DNA of 64,000 nucleotides from Paenibacillus glycinis. GTDB lineage: Bacteria > Bacillota > Bacilli > Paenibacillales > Paenibacillaceae. The notes beneath the pieces are model-generated. The model was not told the origin of the DNA. It saw only the letters and a program-made list of their open reading frames with translations, and did not search any database. The DNA lies in NCBI RefSeq assembly GCF_009909185.1, contig NZ_JAAAMV010000036.1, forward strand, positions 1-64,000. The letters are read 5' to 3'. Below are positions 52,660-60,999 of this stretch, in pieces. Position numbers and translations under genes: made by a program. The stretch's first letter is position 1; every line of letters starts with the position of its first letter.

Positions 52660-54066
52660 TTACTTGCCGGATTTCTGCTTGATCTCGTCGAGCAGCTTTT
52701 GGAACTTGGGATTCATCTCTTTCAGCACGGCCGCGGGATCCTGTTCTTTATTGAAGATCGCCTGCTGCTCGTTCAGCATGAACGAAGTGATGTCCCCGTA
52801 GCCGGCGATGAGATGGTTCGGCGATTCCTTGCCTTTCTCGATCGCGGCCGTATTGACCTCTTCCAGGTACGCGGTATCCGTCAGGTCGGCGTACTGCTTG
52901 AACCATTCCTCGTAAGCGACGCTGTCCGAAGGCGGATAGCCGGTCGTCTTGGTCATCTCCAGCTGCATCTCCGGACTGGTCATGAATTGCACCAGCTTCC
53001 AGGCGGCGTCCGGATTTTTGGATTTGGACGAGATCATGAGCGGGTCGGCATAGATGAACGGCGTGGAGGTACCGGCCGGCCCGGTCGGGAGCGGAAGCAC
53101 CCCGAACTTCAGGTTCGTGTCTTTGAATCCGCCCATGACCCAGCTGCCGACGAGCGACATCGCGACCTTGCCCGTCAGGAGCGGATCGCCGATCTTGCCG
53201 ATCGATTCCTCGACGGCTTTGGTCGGCATGATCTTGTCTTTGAAGATCAGGTTCTGGAAAAACGCCGTCGCGTCCACGAGCTTGGGATCCGTCAGATCCG
53301 CCTTGTCCAGGAAACCGGTGGCATATGCCGGATCGAAGACATCGAGGCCCCAATCCCAGCTGTACGTCAGCAGATGCTCGCCCATGCCGTACGTGAAGCC
53401 GTAGACGGCGCTCGGCTTGCCGTAATCCTTGCTGACCGACTTCGCGAGCTCGACGAATTTGTCCCATGTCCATGCGGGATCTCCCGGCTTGTAGTTCGGT
53501 ACGGTCACGCCGGCTTTGTCGAACAGCTCTTTATTGTAGAAGATCATGCTGGAGTAGATATTGAGCGGGATGCCCTTTTGTTTGCCGTCGATCTTATAGA
53601 TGTCGAGCGTGGACTGCGAGATATTCGGATTGTCGAAGGTCGCCATGTAGGGCGTCAGATCCAGCACCATATCGCGGACGTTGTAGTCGACGAACCCGCT
53701 CTGCCCCCAATGGCTCCAGACATCCGGCGGCGTTCCCCCCGCGACCATCGTGTTCATCTTGGAGTCGAACTGATCGTACGGCACGCTGATGATTTCGAGT
53801 TTGATGTTGGGATTGGCCGCTTCGAATTTCTTCTTCACGACGTCCGGCAGAAACTTGTCGCGAATGCCGTTGTCCTGCGCGTTCAGCAGGGTGATCGTGA
53901 CTTTCTTGCCGTCGTCCTTGCCGTTGCCGCCCGCCGGCTCGTTGGCGCCTCCCGCATTGCCCGTATCGGCATTGCCGCCGTTGCCCGTATTCGAGCTGCA
54001 GCCGCTTAACGCCAGTACCGCCCCGATGCACAATACGATTGCCATGCTCATCCACTTCTTGGCCAT
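52660..54066 (-). CDS. Sugar-binding lipoprotein of ABC transporter
   Basis: The 468-aa lipoprotein has the lipobox LSGC followed by a G/N/T-rich linker, then a MalE-like type I binding domain (VTITLLNAQDNGIRDKFLPD near the start and EMQLEMTKTTGYPPSDSVAY near the end). It captures the glycoside for the two permeases encoded upstream. The start follows GGGAGGG. Downstream enzymes suggest the ligand is a beta-glycoside or aryl-glycoside that GH4 later cleaves. Confidence 0.9.
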   Translation of the reverse strand: MAKKWMSMAIVLCIGAVLALSGCSSNTGNGGNADTGNAGGANEPAGGNGKDDGKKVTITLLNAQDNGIRDKFLPDVVKKKFEAANPNIKLEIISVPYDQFDSKMNTMVAGGTPPDVWSHWGQSGFVDYNVRDMVLDLTPYMATFDNPNISQSTLDIYKIDGKQKGIPLNIYSSMIFYNKELFDKAGVTVPNYKPGDPAWTWDKFVELAKSVSKDYGKPSAVYGFTYGMGEHLLTYSWDWGLDVFDPAYATGFLDKADLTDPKLVDATAFFQNLIFKDKIMPTKAVEESIGKIGDPLLTGKVAMSLVGSWVMGGFKDTNLKFGVLPLPTGPAGTSTPFIYADPLMISSKSKNPDAAWKLVQFMTSPEMQLEMTKTTGYPPSDSVAYEEWFKQYADLTDTAYLEEVNTAAIEKGKESPNHLIAGYGDITSFMLNEQQAIFNKEQDPAAVLKEMNPKFQKLLDEIKQKSGK

Positions 54067-54160
54067 GTATAGCCCTCCCCTAACCTATGATCGTGAACCC
54101 GATTTGCCTGCGACGCAGCTTCAGCCCAAAGCCGGCAACACCCCCTTTCGAAGCAACCTG

Positions 54161-55024
54161 CTACTTCAGTCCGGACACGACGATGCCTTGGACGAAATAT
54201 TTCTGCGCCAGGAAGAAAATGATCGTCGGAGGCAGGATCGCCACGATCCCGGCGGCCATCAGCAGATGCCACGGCACGATATTGAACATGCTGGTGAAGG
54301 AAGACAACGCGATCGAAACGGTGAATTTGGAGTCGGTGTTCAAATAGATCAGCGGGCCGAGGTAATCGTTCCACCTGTACATGAATCCGAAGATGGCGGC
54401 GCTGGCCAGAGCGGGACTGCACAGGGGCACCGCGATATTCCAGAAGGTGCGAAGCTCGCTGCAGCCGTCGAGCCTGGACGCCTCGAACAAATCGACCGGC
54501 ACCGTGTTGAAGAACTGTCTCATGAGGAAAATGATGTAGGCCGATCCGAGAAAGGAAGGCACGTTCAGCGGGAGATACGTATCGATCCAGCCCAAATTTT
54601 TGAACAGCACGAACTGCGGGATCATCGTCACGGGGTAGGGGATCATCATGGTCGCGAGCAGGATCAGAAACATCGCGTTGCGGCCGATGCCCCGATAGCG
54701 GGAGAAGCCGTAGGCGACGAATGCCGATGAAAACACTTCGCCGAACGTGCCGACTACGGAATACAAGGTCGTATTGTAGAAATAGCGGCCGAACGACCTG
54801 GCTTGCATCGCGTCGATGAAGTTATGCCAGACGGCCGGGCTGGGGATCCACTTAGGGGGGAACAAGAAAACGTCCTGCTGGGTTTTGAGCGCGGTGGACA
54901 CCATGATGTAGAGCGGCAGGATCATCAGCGCCGACAAAATGACAAGCATGCTGAAAGCCAGAATCTTGACCGTGCGTTCTCCCGCGGATATGGAGCCGCT
55001 CCTCGAAATCTTGCGCGTCGTCAT
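54161..55024 (-). CDS. Carbohydrate ABC transporter permease, MalG type
   Basis: The 287-aa protein has six membrane helices and the EAA loop FEASRLDGCSELRTFWNIAVPL. It starts two bases after the partner permease stop, so the two are translationally coupled. The frame extends upstream within the partner gene without a site. No ATPase gene is present in the operon. Confidence 0.92.
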   Translation of the reverse strand: MTTRKISRSGSISAGERTVKILAFSMLVILSALMILPLYIMVSTALKTQQDVFLFPPKWIPSPAVWHNFIDAMQARSFGRYFYNTTLYSVVGTFGEVFSSAFVAYGFSRYRGIGRNAMFLILLATMMIPYPVTMIPQFVLFKNLGWIDTYLPLNVPSFLGSAYIIFLMRQFFNTVPVDLFEASRLDGCSELRTFWNIAVPLCSPALASAAIFGFMYRWNDYLGPLIYLNTDSKFTVSIALSSFTSMFNIVPWHLLMAAGIVAILPPTIIFFLAQKYFVQGIVVSGLK

Positions 55025-55026
55025 CG

Positions 55027-55935
55027 TTAATCGCCGCCTCCTTCGTAATGAACCCACCGTCTGGATACTTTCATCATGAGCCAGGTCAGAACGCCCACGA
55101 AGATGAACAACACCCACGCCATCGCGGAAGCATAGCCGAGATTAAACGACCGGAATGCCTGCTGATAGAGGTAGTACACGTAGAAGTAAGACGCGTAGTT
55201 AGGGCCGCCTTTGGTCATGACGTCCGCCTGGACGAACACCTGGAACGATCCGATGATGCCGGTGATCAGCAGAAACAGCGTGACGGGCGAGATCATCGGG
55301 ATCGTAATGTTGATCATTTGCCGGAAGCGCGAGGCGCCGTCGATCTGGGCCGCTTCGTACAGGTTCTGCGGGACGCTCTTCAAGCCGGCCAGGTAGATGA
55401 CCACGTTATTGCCCAGCGTCCATAAGGACATCATGATCAGGGAAGGAATGACCCAGTGCTCGTTCGACAGCCACTGCGGCCCGGTCATGCCGGTGATGTT
55501 GTAGTACAGCACGTTCACGACGCCGAAGTCGGGATCCAGCAGCCAGACCCACAGCAAGGAAAGCACGACGCCGGAAACGACCGAGGGCAGATAGAAGATG
55601 GTGCTGAAGATGCGCTGCCCCGGCACGCGGACGTTGAGCAGCATGGCCAGAACGAGCGAGGCCGCGAGGCCGACGGGCACGCCGACCAGCGTGTAATATA
55701 AGGTAACGCCGGAAGATTTCCAGAAGAGATCGTTTTGAAACAGGTTTATGTAGTTGGCGAAGCCGATGAAAACGGGGTCGTGGGCGATGTCGTAGCGCGT
55801 GAAGCTGTAGTAGCCGGATAACAGAATCGGGCCGCCCGTGAACAGAATCAATCCGAGGATCCAAGGAGAAATGAAAAAGTAGAAATATTTCGTTTCGCGC
55901 AATTCGGTCTTCTTCCTAAAGCGCATACTCGCCAT
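55027..55935 (-). CDS. Carbohydrate ABC transporter permease, MalF type
   Basis: The 302-aa protein has six helices and the EAA loop YEAAQIDGASRFRQMINITIPM. I placed the start at ATG 55935, 12 bases after AAAGGGG; an ATG at 55947 and a TTG at 55980 are alternatives. The promoter lies upstream at 56149-56177 with a CcpA-type operator. It is the first gene of the transport and catabolic operon running down to 47887. Confidence 0.88.
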   Translation of the reverse strand: MASMRFRKKTELRETKYFYFFISPWILGLILFTGGPILLSGYYSFTRYDIAHDPVFIGFANYINLFQNDLFWKSSGVTLYYTLVGVPVGLAASLVLAMLLNVRVPGQRIFSTIFYLPSVVSGVVLSLLWVWLLDPDFGVVNVLYYNITGMTGPQWLSNEHWVIPSLIMMSLWTLGNNVVIYLAGLKSVPQNLYEAAQIDGASRFRQMINITIPMISPVTLFLLITGIIGSFQVFVQADVMTKGGPNYASYFYVYYLYQQAFRSFNLGYASAMAWVLFIFVGVLTWLMMKVSRRWVHYEGGGD

Positions 55936-56148
55936 ATCGGGTCTCATCCCCTTTGCATCGTCAATGGTAGCTTGCTCCAAAACTCTGCGGCTTCAGCGAA
56001 TCCTATCGTCCGTTTCTCGATCGTTGCCGTGCGGGGCAGGGCCTGCCGGTTCATCCAATCGCGGCCTGGCGGCAGTCTTCCTGCCGATTCTAGCAGCACC
56101 TCCCTCTCATGATACGTTCATGTTCGACTATCTAACATCATGTGTTTC

Positions 56149-56209
56149 ATTATAAAGGTTATAATCTTTGGTGTAAATATGCAAATTCATTATTATGTAA
56201 ACGATTTCA
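56149..56209 (-). promoter_or_regulatory. ABC operon promoter with CcpA-type operator and GntR-type element
   Basis: On the minus strand the -35 TTTACA (56172-56177) and -10 TATAAT (56149-56154) are 17 bases apart. Just upstream, TGAAATCGTTTACA (56196-56209) fits the catabolite-responsive element consensus with one mismatch. Between them AAATTCATTATTA (plus-strand reading, 56183-56195) is identical to 13 bases in the GH4 promoter and is a candidate site for the GntR regulator. Binding by CcpA at -55 could block an activator or a GntR-controlled start. Confidence 0.7.
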
Positions 56210-56335
56210 TAAATAGTTGTTACTTCATCTCTGCTCTATTCGCCGCGCTTTGCGTTGGCTGCCTGCGACAAATTGCCGACGGCTCCCGCTCGCGGTCGGT
56301 AATGGCCGATCGCTGCGAAGCCGGTCGGCGTCCGC

Positions 56336-57652
56336 TTATCGAAATTGCGGCAGGTAACGTATGTTCGCGTCGATGATCTCGTCCAGCACTTGTTTGGCGA
56401 GCTTCGCGCTGCCGATGAGCGGATGCAGCGTCAAGGCTTGCAAGCCCGCCGAATAATCGCCTTCCGCCGCCGCTTTGACGGTCAGCTCTTCATAGGCTTT
56501 CACGACCTGCATCAGCCCTCTGATCTGAGGCGCGATCGGCGTGCCGATCTGAACCGGATGCGCTCCTTGGGCGTCGATGACGCAGTTTACCTCTACCGAT
56601 ACCTCGTCCGGCAAAAAGGGCAGGATCCCGTTGTTCCGGACGTTGACCGTCTGGATATCCTTCTTGTCGTTATAGATGGACGTCATGAGGTTAACGGCCG
56701 CTTCGGAGTAGTAGGCCCCGCCGCGCTGCTGCAGCTGAGGCGGCTTGACGGCCAGGTTCGGGTCCTTGTACAGCTCGAACAGCTCGGTCTCCACGCGTCT
56801 TACGTCGTCGGCGCGCGTCGTTCCTTTCTCCAGAAACGCCTTGTTCATCTCTTCGAACACGAGATCCTTCATATAGTAGTAACGATGATAGCTGCAGGGC
56901 AGCGCGCCCAACGATCGCAAGAACTCCGCGTCCCAACCGAAATCGGGGATATTCTTCATGGTCAAGCCGCTTGCGCCGGCTGCTTTGTTCAGCACGTCCG
57001 CCGTAATATCGATGCCGCTTACCGCGATGCGGGTCGTCCAGGTCAAATGATTGATGCCCGCCATTTCAATCGTCACTTCGGACACGTCGACGCCGCATAA
57101 CTTCGCGATTTGCATCTTGATGCCGATCGGGAGGTTGCACAGTCCCATCGTGCGAATGTTCGCGTACTTCAATACGGCTTCCGTCACGATTCCCGCCGGG
57201 TTCGTAAAGTTGATCATGAAGGCGTCCGGCGCCAGCTCCTCCATCTCTTTGGCGATATCCAGGATGACCGGGATCGTCCGAAGCGCCTTGGCGAACCCGC
57301 CGGCCCCCGTCGTTTCCTGGCCGATCAACCCGTACTTCAGAGGGATCTTCTCGTCCCGCGAACGGGCGTCCAGCATGCCGATGCGCATCTGGGTCGTGAC
57401 GAAATCCGCGCCCTCGATCGCTTCGCGGCGGTTGAACGTCGTATGGACGCGAATCGGAACGCCGGCTTTCCCGATCATCCGATTGGCTAGCGCGCCTACC
57501 GTCTCCAGCTTGCTTCTTCCCTCCTCGATATCGACCAGATAGATATCCCGAACGGGAAATTCGCGATGATGCTTGATAAAGCCCTCGATCAATTCGGGCG
57601 TATACGAAGATCCTCCGCCCATCACCGCCACTTTCAACCGATCTTTTCTCAT
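56336..57652 (-). CDS. GH4 6-phospho-glycosidase
   Basis: The 438-aa protein is a family GH4 enzyme, with the NAD-binding GGGSSYTPELIEG near the N-terminus, the GLCNLPIG motif (metal-ligand C172) and MAGINHLTW (H202). GH4 enzymes use NAD and Mn2+ to hydrolyse 6-phospho-alpha- or beta-glucosides. An unphosphorylated ABC substrate would need a kinase first; a BadF-type kinase is encoded in the operon. I chose ATG 57652, ten bases after GGAGG; an upstream ATG at 57700 lacks a site. It is the first gene transcribed toward the ABC operon and is divergent from the GntR gene. Confidence 0.9.
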   Translation of the reverse strand: MRKDRLKVAVMGGGSSYTPELIEGFIKHHREFPVRDIYLVDIEEGRSKLETVGALANRMIGKAGVPIRVHTTFNRREAIEGADFVTTQMRIGMLDARSRDEKIPLKYGLIGQETTGAGGFAKALRTIPVILDIAKEMEELAPDAFMINFTNPAGIVTEAVLKYANIRTMGLCNLPIGIKMQIAKLCGVDVSEVTIEMAGINHLTWTTRIAVSGIDITADVLNKAAGASGLTMKNIPDFGWDAEFLRSLGALPCSYHRYYYMKDLVFEEMNKAFLEKGTTRADDVRRVETELFELYKDPNLAVKPPQLQQRGGAYYSEAAVNLMTSIYNDKKDIQTVNVRNNGILPFLPDEVSVEVNCVIDAQGAHPVQIGTPIAPQIRGLMQVVKAYEELTVKAAAEGDYSAGLQALTLHPLIGSAKLAKQVLDEIIDANIRYLPQFR

Positions 57653-57702
57653 CGACTCGAAGCCTCCATCGTCTATCTGATTTGTCATTACATGTATCAT
57701 TT

Positions 57703-57731
57703 AATATAAATTCATTATTACAATTCGTCAA
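57703..57731 (-). promoter_or_regulatory. GH4 promoter with shared 13-bp element
   Basis: On the minus strand the -35 TTGACG (57726-57731) and -10 TATATT (57703-57708) are 17 bases apart. The spacer contains AAATTCATTATTA (plus reading, 57708-57720), identical to 56183-56195 in the ABC promoter. A repressor bound here would block RNA polymerase. Confidence 0.7.
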
Positions 57732-57879
57732 TCCATTTTTTTCTATCTCCAGCCCTCGCGCTCGGGGTCAGATAACCTCCAGAACGCTTCCAGACCTGCC
57801 GCGGGCGATTTTTTCAACATTTTTCTGGCATTCATTGGTTTTCCGCGCATTCTCGGCTTCCGAAGATACCATGGACATG

Positions 57880-57892
57880 TTATTATGAATTC
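57880..57892 (+). promoter_or_regulatory. Related element upstream of the GntR gene
   Basis: TTATTATGAATTC resembles the minus-strand reading TAATAATGAATTT of the two GH4/ABC promoter elements, differing at three positions. It lies about 60 bases before the GntR start and may serve autoregulation. Confidence 0.4.
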
Positions 57893-57954
57893 GTCTCTAT
57901 TACGATACGAAGATACGAATCGATTGCGATTAATGACCACTGAGGAGTTACGAC

Positions 57955-58680
57955 ATGTCGACAAGCAAATACGCCACCGTAAAACAGCATCTGCTGGACG
58001 CGATCAAGTCCGGTCACTATCAGCCGGGAGACCAGCTGCCGACGGAGGACGAGCTGTGCAAGCTGTACAACGTAAGCCGCACGACGATCCGCCAGGCGCT
58101 GCAGCAGATGGAATTGGAAGGCCGCATCAATAAAGTGCAAGGCCGGGGGACGTTCATTTCCGCCGCCAAATCGGAGATCGTTCACCACATGCTCGCGCCG
58201 ATCGTCAATTTCTCCGAGCTTATGGAGACGTTGGGCCGCCGTTCGGAGAGCCGACTATTGGAGACGTCCGTCGTGCCCGCCCATGCCCCGTTCCAATCGC
58301 TGCTGGAAATCCCCGAGCTCTCGCCCGTCACGAAGCTGGTCCGGCTTCGCCTCGCGGACGATCAGCCGGTCGCCTACGAGACGATCTATCTGCCTTGGTC
58401 CATGGCTCCGGGCCTGTCGAACGAGAAGGAAATCGGTTCGTTGTTCAAGCTGTTGAAGGACAAGTACGGCCACCAGATCGACCGGTCCGTCGACACGCTG
58501 AAGCCGGTCATCGCGGACGAAGAGATCGCGATGCTGCTCCGTATCGATCCGGGCTCCCCCTCCATTCACATCCGTACCGTTTCCTACCTGCAGGACAACA
58601 CGCCGATCGAATACAGCGAAAGCATTTTCCGCACGGACATGTCCCAGTTCGTCATCGAACGGCGGTACGATCACGGCTGA
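57955..58680 (+). CDS. GntR-family regulator with UTRA domain
   Basis: The 241-aa protein has a GntR winged helix (about 5-70; LPTEDELCKLYNVSRTTIRQAL) and a C-terminal UTRA ligand domain (about 85-235), as in the HutC branch. Such regulators respond to phosphorylated sugars or amino sugars. It is divergent from the GH4 gene and likely represses the GH4 and ABC operons in the absence of the glycoside. A common 13-bp element in their promoters supports this. Confidence 0.9.
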   Translation: MSTSKYATVKQHLLDAIKSGHYQPGDQLPTEDELCKLYNVSRTTIRQALQQMELEGRINKVQGRGTFISAAKSEIVHHMLAPIVNFSELMETLGRRSESRLLETSVVPAHAPFQSLLEIPELSPVTKLVRLRLADDQPVAYETIYLPWSMAPGLSNEKEIGSLFKLLKDKYGHQIDRSVDTLKPVIADEEIAMLLRIDPGSPSIHIRTVSYLQDNTPIEYSESIFRTDMSQFVIERRYDHG

Positions 58681-58905
58681 TGCCTAGCGGCTAGCTTCGC
58701 GTAAAAAAAATAGAAACCCCGGCGCTCGCGCGCAAGGATCTCCAGTTATCCCGTCCTGAGTCGACTCTTCGTTCGAAGGCTTCCTTTCCACCTTCCGTCA
58801 GGCTTATGCATACGAATGAACGGCAAAATGCCGCCGGCTGATGCCGGCAGCAGAATTTAAGCTGTTCGAAAACTTCTCGGTACTATATCTCCATGTTCGA
58901 CGCGA
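58681..58905. other. Gap between GntR and repeat-protein genes
   Basis: No gene is seen. A stem (GCTGCCGGC / GCCGGCGGC, loop ATCA, 58831-58852) runs into ATTTTGCC on the minus strand and may terminate the FPGGG repeat gene. No sure terminator for the GntR gene is seen, though an A-rich stretch follows its stop. Confidence 0.5.
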
Positions 58906-59478
58906 TTAACCGGCGGATGCGGAAATCTCGCGTTCGCGGGGTTCGGGATGGTCGTCTCGCGGAATGCCGATTCCGGGGAATCCGCCGCCAGGGAAACCTC
59001 CCCCAGGAAATCCGCCACCCGGGAACCCGCCTCCGGGGAATCCACCACCCGGGAATCCGCCTCCGGGGAACCCGCCCCCAGGGAAGCCTCCTCCGGGGAA
59101 TCCGCCACCCGGGAATCCGCCTCCCGGAAATCCACCACCCGGGAATCCGCCTCCGGGGAACCCGCCCCCAGGGAAGCCTCCTCCGGGGAATCCACCACCC
59201 GGGAATCCGCCTCCGGGGAATCCGCCACCCGGAAATCCGCCACCCGGGAATCCACCACCCGGGAATCCGCCACCGGGAAATCCGCCACCCGGAAATCCGC
59301 CACCCGGAAATCCACCACCCGGGAATCCGCCACCGGGGAATCCACCTCCGGGGAATCCGCTACCCGGAAATCCACCACCCGGGAATCCACCACCCGGGAA
59401 TCCGCCTCCGGGGAATCCGCCGCCTGGAAAGGCGCGATGCCAAAAATCAGCTGACGGCTGAATGAACGCGAACGCCAT
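58906..59478 (-). CDS. FPGGG pentapeptide repeat protein
   Basis: The 190-aa protein has a short N-terminus (MAFAFIQPSADFWHRA), then 30 consecutive pentapeptides FPGGG (one is FPGSG), and a charged 24-residue end beginning FPGIG and finishing SASAG. The start is supported by AAGGAGG ten bases upstream. No signal peptide or membrane helix is seen. Repeats of this kind give a flexible, elastin- or resilin-like chain. The DNA repeat is 15 bp and stop-free in all frames, so other apparent frames here are by-products; only this one has a ribosome binding site. I know no close homologue; a coat or envelope role is a guess. Confidence 0.75.
   Translation of the reverse strand: MAFAFIQPSADFWHRAFPGGGFPGGGFPGGGFPGGGFPGSGFPGGGFPGGGFPGGGFPGGGFPGGGFPGGGFPGGGFPGGGFPGGGFPGGGFPGGGFPGGGFPGGGFPGGGFPGGGFPGGGFPGGGFPGGGFPGGGFPGGGFPGGGFPGGGFPGGGFPGGGFPGGGFPGIGIPRDDHPEPREREISASAG
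58964..59430. repeat. 15-bp tandem repeat array with 90-bp higher order
   Basis: The DNA under the FPGGG region is a tandem array of about 30 units of 15 bp with varying third positions. Bases 59041-59100 are identical to 59131-59190, a 60-bp block repeated at a 90-bp (six-unit) interval. This points to recent slippage or unequal exchange, so the number of units may vary between strains. Confidence 0.85.
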
Positions 59479-59785
59479 GATCTCATTTCCTCCTTGTAGG
59501 AACTACATTTGAGATATCGTATGCCCGCCGGGCGAACCGCGACACTAGCCTAATCCAGCCGGGCGAATCGCCGAACCGGAACCGGGACGCTCGTTTGTCG
59601 CCAAGCAATGCCATAACAGCCTGGTTCCCTGCCCGACAGCATTAGCGGACAGGCATGGCGATCGAAGCGGCCTCTTAATCGAAACAAAGCCGGAAGCGTG
59701 ATCCGCTGCCGGCTTTGTTTCAGTCATCTCAACGCTCTGCCAACGGACGCACGCGCATGCGGCACGGTCAGTGTCGCAACGGAGC
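59479..59785. other. Gap between repeat-protein and Old Yellow Enzyme genes
   Basis: A perfect 13-bp inverted repeat (GAAACAAAGCCGG and its complement, 59681-59721) with an inner AAGCG/CGCTG-like pairing lies 65 bases past the Old Yellow Enzyme stop and acts as its terminator. The rest shows no gene. Confidence 0.65.
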
Positions 59786-60907
59786 TTATTCGACCGGGAA
59801 CCAACCGGGTACGCCAAGGAGCATGTTCCAGAGCGGATCCGGCAGGACCAGCTCCCGTTGAGCCGTTCGCGGCAGCGTGGTCCGGATCTCGCGCGCTTGG
59901 CCGTTCTGTACCTTCTCGACCCAATTCGGTTCCATGATGATGGCATGCGCCAATGATATAAAGGCTACCCCGGCGTCAAGCGCCTCGGTTACGTCCTCCG
60001 CCGAAGAGAATCCGCCGACGCCGATGACGGGCACGCGATGGCCGGCCTGCTCTTGAATAAGCAGCACGCGCGACCTCGTATCCGCTTCGTCCCGCATGGA
60101 TCCTTCCCAGAAGCCCCTGACGGAGACATGAACGTAGTCCAGTCCCCGGTCGGCCAGCGCTTCGACCAACCGAAGCGTGTCCGCCATGGCAATCCCCGGC
60201 TCCTCCCGTTCCTCCGGCGACACCCGGTAGCCGACGATGAAGGGCGCGTGCGCATGCCCCGCTACCGTTTGTTTCACGCGTTCGACGACGGCAAGCGGGA
60301 ATGCCATTCTGGCTTCGAGCGAGCCTCCCCACCGATCGGCGCGACGGTTGGAATGCGGGGAGAAAAATTGCTGTATCAGGAACGTGTTCGCGCCGTGAAT
60401 TTCGACGCCGTCGAAACCCGCTTCGATCGCCCTGCGCGTCGCGTCGCCGAACGCTTGGATCGTTGCCTCGATTTCGTCTTCCGTCATTTCCCTTGGCACT
60501 GCGGAATCCGGACGTTCCGCGGCAACGCCGCTCGCGCTGATCGGCTGCTTGCCCTCGATGAGCGCGGGCGGCGCCATCCGCCCCGCATGGAACAGCTGCA
60601 AGATCGCCTTCGCTCCTTGCTGCCGGATCGCCGCCGACAGCCGCCGGAGTCCGGGGATCAACGCGTCGTGATCCGCGCCGAGCTCGTTCACGAACGCTTT
60701 GCCGTCCGGCAATACATGGCTGCTCCCCGTGACGACGGCGCCGACGCCGCCCGCGCGCGCCCGGTAATAGGCAATTTCTTGTTCCGACGCGCTTCCGTCC
60801 GGATGCGAGGACGAGTTGGTCATCGGGGCCATGAACACGCGATTTTTGAGCCGGACGCCGGACGGGAGCGTGAAGGGTTCGAAGATTGGTTTATGGTTCG
60901 GATTCAT
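59786..60907 (-). CDS. Old Yellow Enzyme-type NADH:flavin oxidoreductase
   Basis: This 373-aa FMN-binding TIM barrel has the OYE active-site motif VEIHGANTFLIQQFFSP (H171, N174) followed by NRRADRWGGSLEAR. These enzymes reduce activated alkenes, nitro-compounds or quinones with NAD(P)H. It lies 92 bases after the FrnE-type gene on the same strand and probably shares its TetR-controlled promoter. It adds to the set of detoxification redox enzymes of this window. Confidence 0.9.
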   Translation of the reverse strand: MNPNHKPIFEPFTLPSGVRLKNRVFMAPMTNSSSHPDGSASEQEIAYYRARAGGVGAVVTGSSHVLPDGKAFVNELGADHDALIPGLRRLSAAIRQQGAKAILQLFHAGRMAPPALIEGKQPISASGVAAERPDSAVPREMTEDEIEATIQAFGDATRRAIEAGFDGVEIHGANTFLIQQFFSPHSNRRADRWGGSLEARMAFPLAVVERVKQTVAGHAHAPFIVGYRVSPEEREEPGIAMADTLRLVEALADRGLDYVHVSVRGFWEGSMRDEADTRSRVLLIQEQAGHRVPVIGVGGFSSAEDVTEALDAGVAFISLAHAIIMEPNWVEKVQNGQAREIRTTLPRTAQRELVLPDPLWNMLLGVPGWFPVE

Positions 60908-60999
60908 TTGCAGGTTATCTCCTTTTGATCGAATGGATGATTTCGTTTAGAACGACGGGCTTACAGATAGCCGCGTTGCCACTGCGTTCGCCGTTGCCG

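Noticed and set aside
58964..59430. Regularly repeated DNA that might be mistaken for a CRISPR array
   Set aside because: Units are contiguous 15-bp coding repeats with no spacers and no cas genes nearby.
58964..59461. Proline-rich (PPPGN)n frame on the plus strand, looking collagen-like
   Set aside because: It is the antisense of the FPGGG array; the 15-bp unit is open in all frames and only the minus-strand frame has a strong ribosome site.
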